The translations under genes and the position numbers were made by a program. A stretch of DNA of 14,228 bases, from positions 1 to 14,228 of the forward strand of contig CAMQXE010000007.1 in the NCBI GenBank assembly GCA_947038745.1, read 5' to 3'. The stretch's first letter is position 1, and every line of letters starts with the position of its first letter. Shown in pieces: positions 7,709-14,228 of the stretch. Source of the stretch: an uncultured Propionibacteriaceae bacterium. GTDB taxonomy: Bacteria; Actinomycetota; Actinomycetes; Propionibacteriales; Propionibacteriaceae. The notes beneath the pieces are model-generated. The model saw nothing but the letters and a program-made list of their open reading frames with translations. It was not told the DNA's origin and searched no databases.

Positions 7709-9792
7709 AGGACAGCGGTAGCACCAGCACGACGTAGGAGTTGCGCACAGACGGTGAGAGTCCAGCGAGAATCGACAAGATCATCAACCAGCAATACCGG
7801 GCCTGGATTATTTGCTAGCCAAAGAGACATAGCGTCAGGTATTCCAAAATGCCCCCAGACGCCTGACAATCGGTAAGCCGAGTTGCCACCTGGGTTCCCA
7901 GTCGGACCGCCGTTGAGCAAAGACAATGGCCCAAGATCTGCCATGCGGCCAAGACTTGCTAATGCTGATGCGGTAGAGCCAATGAGTTGCGGATGCCGCC
8001 GAGATGGAACCCAAGCCACTGCGATAGGACGATCTTGCCAATCCCAGTCGCGCAAAACCGGGATACACAGCGTGATGATGTCATCAGGTACGGGGGCATC
8101 TTCAGCAAGGATAAGCGACCGCAATCGCTGCCCGATACCAAGATCGGAAAAGCGAGCCAGCGCTCGCCCGGAAGCTGCCCCATCAGAGATCTTGCCTTTG
8201 GCTGGAATCTTTAGCCGATCCATCCCAGTAGGCCACTGAAGCCTCGGCTCAATCTCGATACCAGGACGCAACATCGCTTGGCTAACAGAATTGGCTTTGT
8301 TCTCATCGACAGATGAATCAACCCAAGGACCAGAACACACATCACAGCGGTTACAAGGGTGTGCTGCTGGATCATCGAGTGCAGCAGTCAAGAACTCCAT
8401 GCGGCAGCGGGAGCCGCGTTGATAGTCCAGCATCAGTTCTTGCTCGCGGGTCCGCGCTTCGGCTACACGCTGGTAGCGTTCCGTGTCATATTTCCACGGC
8501 TTTCCGGTTGTTACCCAACCGCCCTTCACTCGTTGCACGGCGCCATCAACATCGAGCACCTTGAGTAATAGTTCAAGACGTGTTCGACGTAGATCGACGA
8601 GTGTTTCAAGCACGGGTACCGAGAGCGGCTTTGCTGCGTGCTCAAGTGCGCTAATAACAGCGCTAGCTTTTTCCTGATCAGGCATAGAAGCGGTCGCAAA
8701 ATAGTTCCAGATTTCTTTATCTTGCATGGTCGGCAGCAGTAGGACATCGGCAGCAGATACGCCACGACCAGCACGCCCAATATGTTGGTAATAGGCCACG
8801 GGCGAGCTAGGTGCCCCCAGATGAATCACGAAGCCAAGGTCTGGTTTATCAAAACCCATGCCCAGGGCTGAGGTTGCGACGAGCGCTTTGATCTTATTGT
8901 GGCGTAACTCTTCTTCGCGCTGAGCTCGTTCGGCAACGTCGGTGCGGCTTGTGTAAGCCTTTACATCATGTCCAGCATCACGCAGCACAACGGCGAGATC
9001 TTCCGCTGCCGCGACAGTCAAGGTATAGATGATGCCTGATCCTCGGAAATCATCAAGGTGCTGGGCAAGCCAGGCTATGTGCGTCTGGGCCTTGGATAGG
9101 TCGAGAACTCCTAGTCGCAGCGAGTCTCGGGCCAGGGACCCGCGAATGGTGAGAACTTTGTGTCCTCCTGCGCCAAGCTGATCTGCAATATCGCTGACTA
9201 CTCGGGCATTGGCTGTTGCGGTAGTTGCCAGTACGGGAGTGTTGGCAGGAAGATCTGCTAAAAGATCCCTAATGCGACGATAGTCTGGGCGAAAATCATG
9301 GCCCCAGTCAGAAATGCAATGGGCTTCGTCGACGACAAGTAAGCCACAGCGGTGAGCCAAGCCCGAGAGCTGTTCATCTCGGAATGTGGGGTTGTTGAGA
9401 CGTTCGGGTGAGATCAAGAGCACATCGACCTGATCAGCGCAGAGCGCAGCGAATACATCGTCCCATTCAGTGGTATTTGCTGAGTTCAAGGTAACAGCAC
9501 GTACCCCGGCCCGCTGAGCAGCAGCGATCTGGTCACGCATTAACGCTAATAGGGGAGAAACGATGATGGTTGGCCCGGCGCCCGCAGCTCGGCGTAGCTG
9601 TGTGGCAACGAAATACACTGCTGACTTGCCCCAGCCGGTGCGCTGGACAACGAGTGAACGCTGGCGGTCCTCGACGAGTGCCAGGATAGCTTCGAGCTGG
9701 CCTTCATGAAAGACCGCATCAGTCTTTCCGACGAGCCGGCACAGCGCTTTGTGCGCTTGCTCGACGATTTGGGCCGGTGAGGTATCAGTCAT
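7681..9792 (-). CDS. recQ: RecQ-family ATP-dependent DNA helicase with C-terminal phosphoribosyltransferase-like domain
   Basis: A 703-residue SF2 helicase, predicted to unwind DNA 3'-5' in repair or recombination. Helicase lobe 1 carries Walker A TGWGKS (52-57), the SPLLALMRDQ motif near 79-88, and DEAH (155-158) followed by CISDWGHDFR, a RecQ hallmark. Lobe 2 contains the ATSALGMGFDKPD and QHIGRAGRG motifs. A RecQ zinc site is visible as Cys463, Cys480, Cys483 and Cys486. In place of an HRDC domain, the end resembles a phosphoribosyltransferase, with VDD at 669-671 and SRWT at 675-678 in the PRPP-loop position. I chose the ATG at 9792 because homologs, as I recall them, begin near here. ATGs at 9801 and 9834 and a TTG at 9846 are in frame, and none has a strong ribosome site. 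It is monocistronic, between two plus-strand operons. Confidence 0.88.
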   Translation of the reverse strand: MTDTSPAQIVEQAHKALCRLVGKTDAVFHEGQLEAILALVEDRQRSLVVQRTGWGKSAVYFVATQLRRAAGAGPTIIVSPLLALMRDQIAAAQRAGVRAVTLNSANTTEWDDVFAALCADQVDVLLISPERLNNPTFRDEQLSGLAHRCGLLVVDEAHCISDWGHDFRPDYRRIRDLLADLPANTPVLATTATANARVVSDIADQLGAGGHKVLTIRGSLARDSLRLGVLDLSKAQTHIAWLAQHLDDFRGSGIIYTLTVAAAEDLAVVLRDAGHDVKAYTSRTDVAERAQREEELRHNKIKALVATSALGMGFDKPDLGFVIHLGAPSSPVAYYQHIGRAGRGVSAADVLLLPTMQDKEIWNYFATASMPDQEKASAVISALEHAAKPLSVPVLETLVDLRRTRLELLLKVLDVDGAVQRVKGGWVTTGKPWKYDTERYQRVAEARTREQELMLDYQRGSRCRMEFLTAALDDPAAHPCNRCDVCSGPWVDSSVDENKANSVSQAMLRPGIEIEPRLQWPTGMDRLKIPAKGKISDGAASGRALARFSDLGIGQRLRSLILAEDAPVPDDIITLCIPVLRDWDWQDRPIAVAWVPSRRHPQLIGSTASALASLGRMADLGPLSLLNGGPTGNPGGNSAYRLSGVWGHFGIPDAMSLWLANNPGPVLLVDDLVDSRWTLTVCAQLLRRAGATAVLPLALAYEG

Positions 9793-9918
9793 GTTCCACA
9801 TCGTAGATGCAGGGTCTGACAATCTCGATTCCATCGAAGAACACAAAGGTTGAAACTAGGCTGATGAGCATATTTTCCACATTGCGGCCATCGAGGATCA
9901 AGATCTTCTTCTATGGGA

Positions 9919-9924
9919 TAAACT
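9919..9924 (+). promoter_or_regulatory. Candidate -10 box for the B12 uptake operon
   Basis: TAAACT at 9919-9924 would place transcription start near 9930, exactly where the riboswitch's first paired strand begins (9931). No good -35 box is visible 16-18 bases upstream, which is common in actinobacteria. The call rests mainly on position. Confidence 0.35.
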
Positions 9925-9926
9925 AA

Positions 9927-10082
9927 ATGGTGCCAGACGCCAAAGAGGCCAGGGAATCCGGTGCGATACCGGAGCTGACGCGCAGCGGTATGACGGACGA
10001 AAAAGGTATACGCCACTGGGAGTAATCCTGGGAAGGTTCCTGATTTCGGATGATGTCGAGCCCGAAAACCTGCTGGCAAGAT
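9927..10082 (+). ncRNA. Cobalamin (B12) riboswitch
   Basis: Several cobalamin-riboswitch elements appear in order. The closing helix is TGCCAG (9931-9936) with CTGGCA (10073-10078). A second helix pairs CCAGG (9949-9953) with CCTGG (10027-10031). The GGGAATCCGGTGCGATACCGG core folds as CCGGT/ACCGG (9958-9972), followed by GCTG and CGCAGC. The B12 box GCCACTG is at 10012-10018 and GGGAAGG at 10030-10036. AGGTT (10034-10038) pairs with AACCT (10067-10071), and TTCGG (10045-10049) with CCGAA (10062-10066). It precedes a BtuFCD importer, the classic regulon: binding of B12 should shut off expression of the operon. Confidence 0.93.
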
Positions 10083-10083
10083 A

Positions 10084-10139
10084 CTCACATCCGTGAGCAT
10101 TTTAACGATTTGGGCCTCGCGACTTAGGCCTTCCGTGAG
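10084..10139 (+). promoter_or_regulatory. Expression platform of the B12 riboswitch with alternative hairpins
   Basis: CTCAC (10084-10088) can pair with the GTGAG in either of two identical CCGTGAG copies (10091-10097 and 10133-10139). A separate hairpin, GGCCT (10113-10117) with AGGCC (10126-10130), lies between them. The distal copy is four bases before the AGGAG ribosome site, so switching between the two pairings could change access to the start. There is no long T-run, so translational control looks likelier than termination. The pairings are visible; the mechanism is inferred. Confidence 0.45.
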
Positions 10140-10142
10140 TAC

Positions 10143-10147
10143 AGGAG
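10143..10147 (+). promoter_or_regulatory. Ribosome binding site of btuF
   Basis: AGGAG sits five bases before the ATG at 10153. It fixes that start over an in-frame upstream ATG at 10093, which would break the signal peptide and lies in the riboswitch expression platform. Confidence 0.75.
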
Positions 10148-10152
10148 TTTTT

Positions 10153-11142
10153 ATGCGTGTTGTTTCGCGTCGCCTCATTTTTATTGGACCAGTGCTGGCT
10201 TTAGCTCTGTCTGCTTGTGCTGGTTCGCCAGAAGGCAATTCCACCAGCTCTCCCACCGCGGCATTCACGCCCGTGACCGTGACTAACTGTGGTCAGCAAG
10301 TAACCGTAAATAAGCCACCACAGAAGCTGGTGACACTAAACCAAGGGGCTACAGAAGTAGCGTTATCTCTGCAACTGCAAGATCGGATGGTAGGAACTGC
10401 CTATTTAGACGATACGATTTCGCCTAGCAATGCTGATGCATATAAGAAAGTTGCAGTTCTCAGCCAGAAGTACCCGACCAAAGAACAGTTCCTAGCTACA
10501 GGTCCTGATTTTGCTTACGCTTCGTATAGCACAGCTTTTGCCGAGAAGAATATTGGTACTCGCGAAACAATCGCAAAAGATTCTATTGGTACTTATCTCA
10601 GTCCTTTCGGCTGCCCTAAGGGGACAGCAAAGGCTGAAGCCACCTTTGAGAATGTCTGGAGCGAAGTTTCCGATATTGCTGCGATTTTTGGGGTTACTGA
10701 TCGGTCAGAAAAGCTCATTGAGTCGCAAAAGAAACAACTCGATGAAGTTCGTCAGAAGTCTGCTGGTAAAGAAAAAAAGATTTTCTGGTTTGATTCCGGG
10801 GACAAGACCCCATTCGTTGGTGCTGGCTCAGGTGGCCCGCAGCTTTTGATCAAGGCCGTGGGTGGGACTAACATCTTCGAAAAGCTTTCGGGTGGATGGG
10901 CTGACGGCTCCTGGGAGGATGTTGTTGCAGCAAAGCCAGATGTCATCGTTTTTGCAGAGGCTTCGTGGGATACCGCAGCAAAGAAGCAGGCTTATCTTGA
11001 AGCCGATCCAGTGCTTAGCCAGCTAGATGCCGTAAAAAATAAGCGTTACGTGGTAATCCCATTTAGCGCTACCACCCCAGGCGTCCGCTTGGCAGAAGGT
11101 GCCAGCCTACTCAGCGATCAGCTAGCCAAATTACCTAAGTGA
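10153..11142 (+). CDS. btuF: Cobalamin ABC transporter substrate-binding lipoprotein BtuF
   Basis: A 329-residue extracellular lipoprotein. The N terminus has the Arg-rich start MRVVSRR, a hydrophobic core and lipobox LSAC with Cys22, followed by a Ser/Thr/Gly-rich spacer. The remainder is a two-lobed FecB/BtuF-type binding domain; it opens with VTVTNCGQQVTV and contains the typical WEDVVAAKPDVIVFAE stretch. Two further cysteines, one in NCGQQ and one in FGCPKG, could form a disulfide. It would capture B12 or a related corrinoid and deliver it to BtuCD. The substrate is inferred from the riboswitch in its leader. Actinobacterial relatives are sometimes labelled coenzyme F420-0 transporters from domain families, an alternative that the riboswitch argues against. 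The stop overlaps the btuC GTG. Confidence 0.87.
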   Translation: MRVVSRRLIFIGPVLALALSACAGSPEGNSTSSPTAAFTPVTVTNCGQQVTVNKPPQKLVTLNQGATEVALSLQLQDRMVGTAYLDDTISPSNADAYKKVAVLSQKYPTKEQFLATGPDFAYASYSTAFAEKNIGTRETIAKDSIGTYLSPFGCPKGTAKAEATFENVWSEVSDIAAIFGVTDRSEKLIESQKKQLDEVRQKSAGKEKKIFWFDSGDKTPFVGAGSGGPQLLIKAVGGTNIFEKLSGGWADGSWEDVVAAKPDVIVFAEASWDTAAKKQAYLEADPVLSQLDAVKNKRYVVIPFSATTPGVRLAEGASLLSDQLAKLPK

Positions 11143-12188
11143 GTATTCGCCGAAGTCCACGCTTTCAGTGGTTTTTAGCACTCATGCTGGCCGTCGCTCT
11201 GACGGCCAGCATGCTGTTCGTGCTTACTTTGGGCTCTGTCGGTTTACCCGCAGAGCAGGTCTGGAATGTTGTTGCCCGTCGCTGTCATTTACCCTATTCC
11301 GGGCAGGTGACAGTTCTTGATGACCGTATTATTTGGCAACTCCGGTTGCCCCGAGTTATGGCAGCCGCTGCAGTAGGTGCAATTCTGGCGCAATGTGGTG
11401 CGGTATTGCAATCTTTAACAGGAAATGATTTAGCTGATCCATATTTGCTCGGAATCTCTAGCGGTGCATCAGTGGGAGCGGTTGGTGCCATTGTGCTGGG
11501 CTGGTCTATTCCTGGCCTTACAAGTACCGCGTCAATATCAATTCTGGCTTTCGTCGGTGCGTTGGCATCTTTGATATTAGTTCTCTTGCTTGCTACAGAT
11601 AAGTCTGGAGCTTTGCCACCAGAACGAACAATACTTTCAGGTATCGCAGTAGCCCAAATCGCGGCAGCTTTCACCACCTTAGTAGTGATGGTTTTTGCTG
11701 ATAAAGATGGTATGCGTTCGGTCAGTGTATGGACGCTTGGTTCCTTCGCTGGAGTTCGTATTCCCGACGGTCTTTTCGTAGTCATTGTTGCTTTCATCTG
11801 TATTCTTGGTCTGATCCCAGCCGCTCGGATTTTAGATGCTTTTGCTTTTGGTGAAACAACTGCACAGACGCTTGGCGTTAATGTGGTGAAAGCTCGGTGG
11901 ATACTTTTGATCGGTTGTGCCTTAGCGACGGCAGGCACAGTGGCTGCGGTTGGCCCTATTGGGTTCGTGGGATTGATGATTCCACATGGTGTGCGTCTTC
12001 TTGTCGGTCCAAAACATCGAGCATTGCTGCCGCTTTCTGCTCTTGCTGGCGGGCTCTTGATGGTATGGGCCGATACGGTAGCGCGTTCAATCGTCCCTGG
12101 AAGAGAGATCCCGATCGGCGTAGTAACTTCGGCTCTAGGTGCCCCGGTTCTTGTTTTCTTATTGCGCTGGCGAGGAAAATCTAGATGA
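11139..12188 (+). CDS. btuC: Cobalamin ABC transporter permease BtuC
   Basis: A 349-residue FecCD/BtuC-family permease with about ten membrane helices, forming the corrinoid channel. Landmarks are LADPYLLGISSGASVGAVGA near residue 100, a GPIGFVGLMIPHGVRLLVGP region near 270, and the C-terminal EIPIGVVTSALGAPVLVFLL segment. The GTG start overlaps the btuF stop (GTGA), and its own stop overlaps the next ATG (ATGA). It resembles HmuU in the same window, but the two clearly diverge outside the family landmarks, so this looks like two old paralogous systems rather than a recent duplication. Specificity is inferred from the shared riboswitch-controlled transcript. Confidence 0.9.
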   Translation: MSIRRSPRFQWFLALMLAVALTASMLFVLTLGSVGLPAEQVWNVVARRCHLPYSGQVTVLDDRIIWQLRLPRVMAAAAVGAILAQCGAVLQSLTGNDLADPYLLGISSGASVGAVGAIVLGWSIPGLTSTASISILAFVGALASLILVLLLATDKSGALPPERTILSGIAVAQIAAAFTTLVVMVFADKDGMRSVSVWTLGSFAGVRIPDGLFVVIVAFICILGLIPAARILDAFAFGETTAQTLGVNVVKARWILLIGCALATAGTVAAVGPIGFVGLMIPHGVRLLVGPKHRALLPLSALAGGLLMVWADTVARSIVPGREIPIGVVTSALGAPVLVFLLRWRGKSR

Positions 12189-12946
12189 GAATTGAAACGC
12201 GAGATCTGACCTGGAAAGTTAATCAGAGAGCCATTATTGAATCGGTGAGCTTAGCTCTAGAGCCAGGAGTCATCACTGGAGTAGTTGGACCTAATGGTTC
12301 TGGGAAAACTACCCTGCTGCATCTGATAATGGGACTACGAAAACCATCAGAAGGAACAGTCCTTTACGATGAGCAGCCAATAGCATCGCTATCATCTAGA
12401 GCTCGTTCGCGACGGGTGGCATTATGCGAGCAGCACCCCCAGACTCATCTGGAATTAACCGTTAGAGAGATAGTCGGGCTGGGGCGGTTACCTCATATTG
12501 GACATTGGCCCGGAGCGAAAGATCCTCATATTGGCGTGATCGAGGAGGCGCTGAAACTTGCTGAGGTAGAACATTTAGCAGACCGAAGTTGGGCAACGTT
12601 ATCTGGCGGGGAACGTCAACGAACACAATTAGCGCGTGCCATCGCTCAAGAGCCCGAGGTGCTCATGCTTGATGAGCCAACAAATCATCTTGATCTGCGC
12701 CATCAGATTTCACTGATGGAGACGATCGGATGCCTCGGATTGACTACTGTTGCCGTATTACACGACCTGGATCTAGCGGCAGCTTTCTGCGATCGTCTTG
12801 TGGTCATGCATGAAGGACACATGGTTGCGCATGGTCCTACTGCTGAAGTTCTCAATCCTGAACTCATTGCTGAGGTTTTTCGGGTGACGACCGAAGTTAC
12901 TACCTCGGATCGTACCCGAGTTATCTGGCATGGACTTACCCAATGA
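12185..12946 (+). CDS. btuD: Cobalamin ABC transporter ATP-binding protein BtuD
   Basis: A 253-residue ATPase energising the B12 importer. Motifs: Walker A GPNGSGKT at 35-42, Q-loop in LCEQHPQ, signature LSGGE at 139-143, Walker B VLMLDEP at 159-165 with Glu164, D-loop NHLD and H-loop His193. The length is usual for BtuD/FecE proteins. It is coupled to its neighbours by ATGA overlaps at both ends. Domain tools may call it an iron-chelate or F420-0 ATPase; the riboswitch favours cobalamin. Confidence 0.9.
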   Translation: MRIETRDLTWKVNQRAIIESVSLALEPGVITGVVGPNGSGKTTLLHLIMGLRKPSEGTVLYDEQPIASLSSRARSRRVALCEQHPQTHLELTVREIVGLGRLPHIGHWPGAKDPHIGVIEEALKLAEVEHLADRSWATLSGGERQRTQLARAIAQEPEVLMLDEPTNHLDLRHQISLMETIGCLGLTTVAVLHDLDLAAAFCDRLVVMHEGHMVAHGPTAEVLNPELIAEVFRVTTEVTTSDRTRVIWHGLTQ

Positions 12947-13644
12947 CATCACAGACCAGCCAGATCATCGTCGTGTTATTGACTAGAGACGATATCGATC
13001 ATGCACACCGGCTACGCAATATTCTCCCTGATGGGGCATGCCTTGCGGTTCTGCAAGCATGCGGGCTTCCTACATTAACGAGCGCGTTGGATAGTTTTGC
13101 GGCGGGTAGCAGCAACCAGGTACGTGTCATTTGCTGGTCAGCGAACCCGCGTAGTCAGCGTTCTTGGGTAATTAGAGTGGTGAGCCATTGGCTGCGCAAT
13201 GGGGGATCATTGCCAGTTTTTGTCGATGCTGTCACCTGCCATGATGCCGATGAGCTGCGCGAACATCTTGTACATGACAGTGTGGAGGCTCATGCCATCG
13301 GTCCAGATGAGGCTCCGCTAAAGTCTCCTGCTTGGGATAACCCGCCAGACTTCCGACATCATGTTTTGGTTTGTCGCGGTCCTCGTTGCTCGGCTCACGG
13401 CGCAGATGCGATCGCTGCTGAACTCACCGCAGAGCTGGCACGTCGTGATCTACTCGATAAATCAGTTTTGGTGACGCAAACAGGCTGCATGTTTCCGTGC
13501 AACCGGGCGCCGCTGATTGTGGTTTACCCTGATAACGAGTGGTATGAATCCTTGACGATTGAGGATATCGCGTGGTTCGTTGATCGGTTAGAAGTCGATA
13601 AAGATGAGCGAACGGGGCCTTCGTCTTGGATTAGGCTTCAATGA
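12943..13644 (+). CDS. Degenerate CbiX-like domain fused to thioredoxin-like [2Fe-2S] ferredoxin, in the B12 uptake operon
   Basis: A 233-residue soluble protein. The C-terminal 95 or so residues match the thioredoxin-like [2Fe-2S] ferredoxin fold (NuoE type): Cys144-x4-Cys149 and Cys182-x3-Cys186, the latter in GCMFPCNRAP. The N-terminal 110 or so residues loosely resemble half of a CbiX/sirohydrochlorin chelatase, with an LQACGLPTLTSAL segment followed by VRVICWSANP. The position where CbiX has its catalytic HGS motif reads TRDD, so chelatase activity is unlikely. The ATGA overlap with btuD puts it under the B12 riboswitch. A plausible role is electron supply for handling imported corrinoid, such as cobalt reduction or removal of the upper ligand, or corrinoid binding by the CbiX-like part. 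The ferredoxin call is strong, the CbiX call moderate, and the role speculative. Confidence 0.72.
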   Translation: MTSQTSQIIVVLLTRDDIDHAHRLRNILPDGACLAVLQACGLPTLTSALDSFAAGSSNQVRVICWSANPRSQRSWVIRVVSHWLRNGGSLPVFVDAVTCHDADELREHLVHDSVEAHAIGPDEAPLKSPAWDNPPDFRHHVLVCRGPRCSAHGADAIAAELTAELARRDLLDKSVLVTQTGCMFPCNRAPLIVVYPDNEWYESLTIEDIAWFVDRLEVDKDERTGPSSWIRLQ

Positions 13645-13665
13645 GCGAATATCTGGACTATTCCC

Positions 13666-14117
13666 TTACCTATTGACAAGACTTTCACCACCGTTGGCAG
13701 ACATTGCTTCTGCGATGATGCGTGAGTTCTCGCGCCACATACCAATGGGAATTATGGGCAAGGTATCAGCCCATAGGTAGGACATGACACCACGCGCTTG
13801 CATCATTCCAAGTGTGCGTGCATGCCAATGTTCTCCGCCATCGTTGAAGCGTCCGTAATGGAGGCGTGCTACACCTGGAACCTGTTTGAGGGCACTGTTC
13901 AACCGCTGCAACACTGATCCGAGGGATTCAAGAATTTCTGGCGGTGCGGTATCAAGCGTGGTGTGTTCGTTAAGCGTCACATTTCCACCAAAAGGCATCC
14001 CGATATCTGCAAAAGACGTGATGTGCCAGAAATCGTCATGCCAGATCCAGCTCTTGTTAGGTTCGCAATGCCAACACGCTTCTGGTTTGCCCCAGCGCGG
14101 ATACCTGGAGCAAGCAT
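13666..14117 (-). CDS. HIT-like domain protein with broken or misplaced 5' end (possible pseudogene)
   Basis: From the ATG at 13998 there are 110 residues ending in TAA at 13666-13668, with an EHWHARTLGMM stretch resembling a reduced HIT (histidine triad) motif. Family-like sequence continues upstream in the same frame (ACWHC, NKSWIWHDDFWHITSF, then the GMPFGGN at the ATG), so translation from 13998 would lose a CxxC and the first strands. That upstream frame runs to a TAG at 14143-14145 without any ATG, GTG or TTG. An ATG at 14117 lies in another frame; one extra G in the GGGG tract (14090-14093 on the plus strand) would join it to the HIT frame. The gene may be frameshifted, decaying or affected by an assembly error. 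The third His of the classic triad is absent. It starts just downstream of tRNA-Gly on the same strand. Confidence 0.55.
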
Positions 14118-14153
14118 TGGTTCGAGCGGAAGCAAGGTGAGGCTAGCAAAGCT

Positions 14154-14227
14154 TGGAGCGGATGACGAGAATCGAACTCGCGTAATCAGTTTGGAAGACT
14201 GAGGCTCTACCATTGAGCTACATCCGC
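14154..14227 (-). tRNA. tRNA-Gly (anticodon TCC)
   Basis: A full cloverleaf on the minus strand. The acceptor GCGGATG pairs with CATCCGC, the D-arm is GCTC/GAGC, the anticodon stem TCAGT/ACTGA encloses loop CTTCCAA (anticodon TCC at plus-strand 14193-14195), the variable loop is 4 bases, and the T-arm GCGAG/CTCGT encloses TTCGATT. The discriminator is T, followed by an encoded CCA at 14154-14156. Length is 74 bases with CCA. Confidence 0.97.
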
Positions 14228-14228
14228 A

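Noticed and set aside
10093..10152. Upstream ATG at 10093 as the btuF start
   Set aside because: It lies in the riboswitch expression platform and would put 20 extra residues before a good signal peptide; the ATG at 10153 has AGGAG at proper spacing.
13977..14213. 78-residue minus-strand frame running from the tRNA into the HIT-like gene
   Set aside because: Its start lies inside tRNA-Gly, and the product has no family resemblance; the HIT-like sequence is in another frame. Only its ATG at 14117 is of interest, as a possible pre-frameshift start.
14117..14227. tRNA-Gly 3' end as an attachment site of an integrated element
   Set aside because: No integrase, direct repeat of the tRNA end or phage-like gene is visible in the window.
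1..14228. CRISPR arrays, insertion sequences, transposases, toxin-antitoxin pairs
   Set aside because: No spaced direct repeats, transposase-like frames, terminal inverted repeats or small paired genes were seen.

Overview
The window most likely comes from a host-associated actinobacterium. The evidence is HtaA-type heme-binding domains, actinobacterial lipoproteins, a RecQ helicase ending in a phosphoribosyltransferase-like domain, GTG starts and 4-base gene overlaps. Base composition is only moderately GC-rich by eye. That fits Actinomycetaceae such as Arcanobacterium or Trueperella better than Streptomyces or Mycobacterium, but this is inference.

Left block (1-7662, plus strand): five tightly coupled genes for heme or iron-tetrapyrrole acquisition. 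The first is open to the left edge. It encodes two HtaA domains, a membrane anchor, an internal lipobox and a complete HmuT-like binding protein in one continuous frame. It is followed by permease HmuU, ATPase HmuV and two ABC-exporter-fold half-transporters resembling CydD/CydC. Every junction overlaps by 1 to 4 bases, so the five are probably one transcript. Surface domains would pass ligand to the lipoprotein and then to HmuUV. The role of the CydDC-like pair, moving heme, thiols or a siderophore-like compound, is unresolved.

Middle (7681-9792, minus strand): a convergent RecQ-family helicase whose C terminus is a phosphoribosyltransferase-like domain instead of the HRDC domain.

Right block (about 9919-13644, plus strand): a cobalamin riboswitch, then a BtuFCD-type vitamin B12 importer and a protein with a degenerate CbiX-like N-terminal part and a thioredoxin-like [2Fe-2S] ferredoxin C-terminal domain. 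These four genes also overlap by 4 bases each.

Right end (minus strand): a tRNA-Gly(TCC) with encoded CCA, and downstream of it a HIT-like gene whose 5' end is broken or frameshifted.

The strongest oddity is the HtaA-HmuT fusion. It is built so that lipoprotein processing could cut it into two membrane-tethered heme proteins. Several expected heme-ligand residues also seem to be missing from it.
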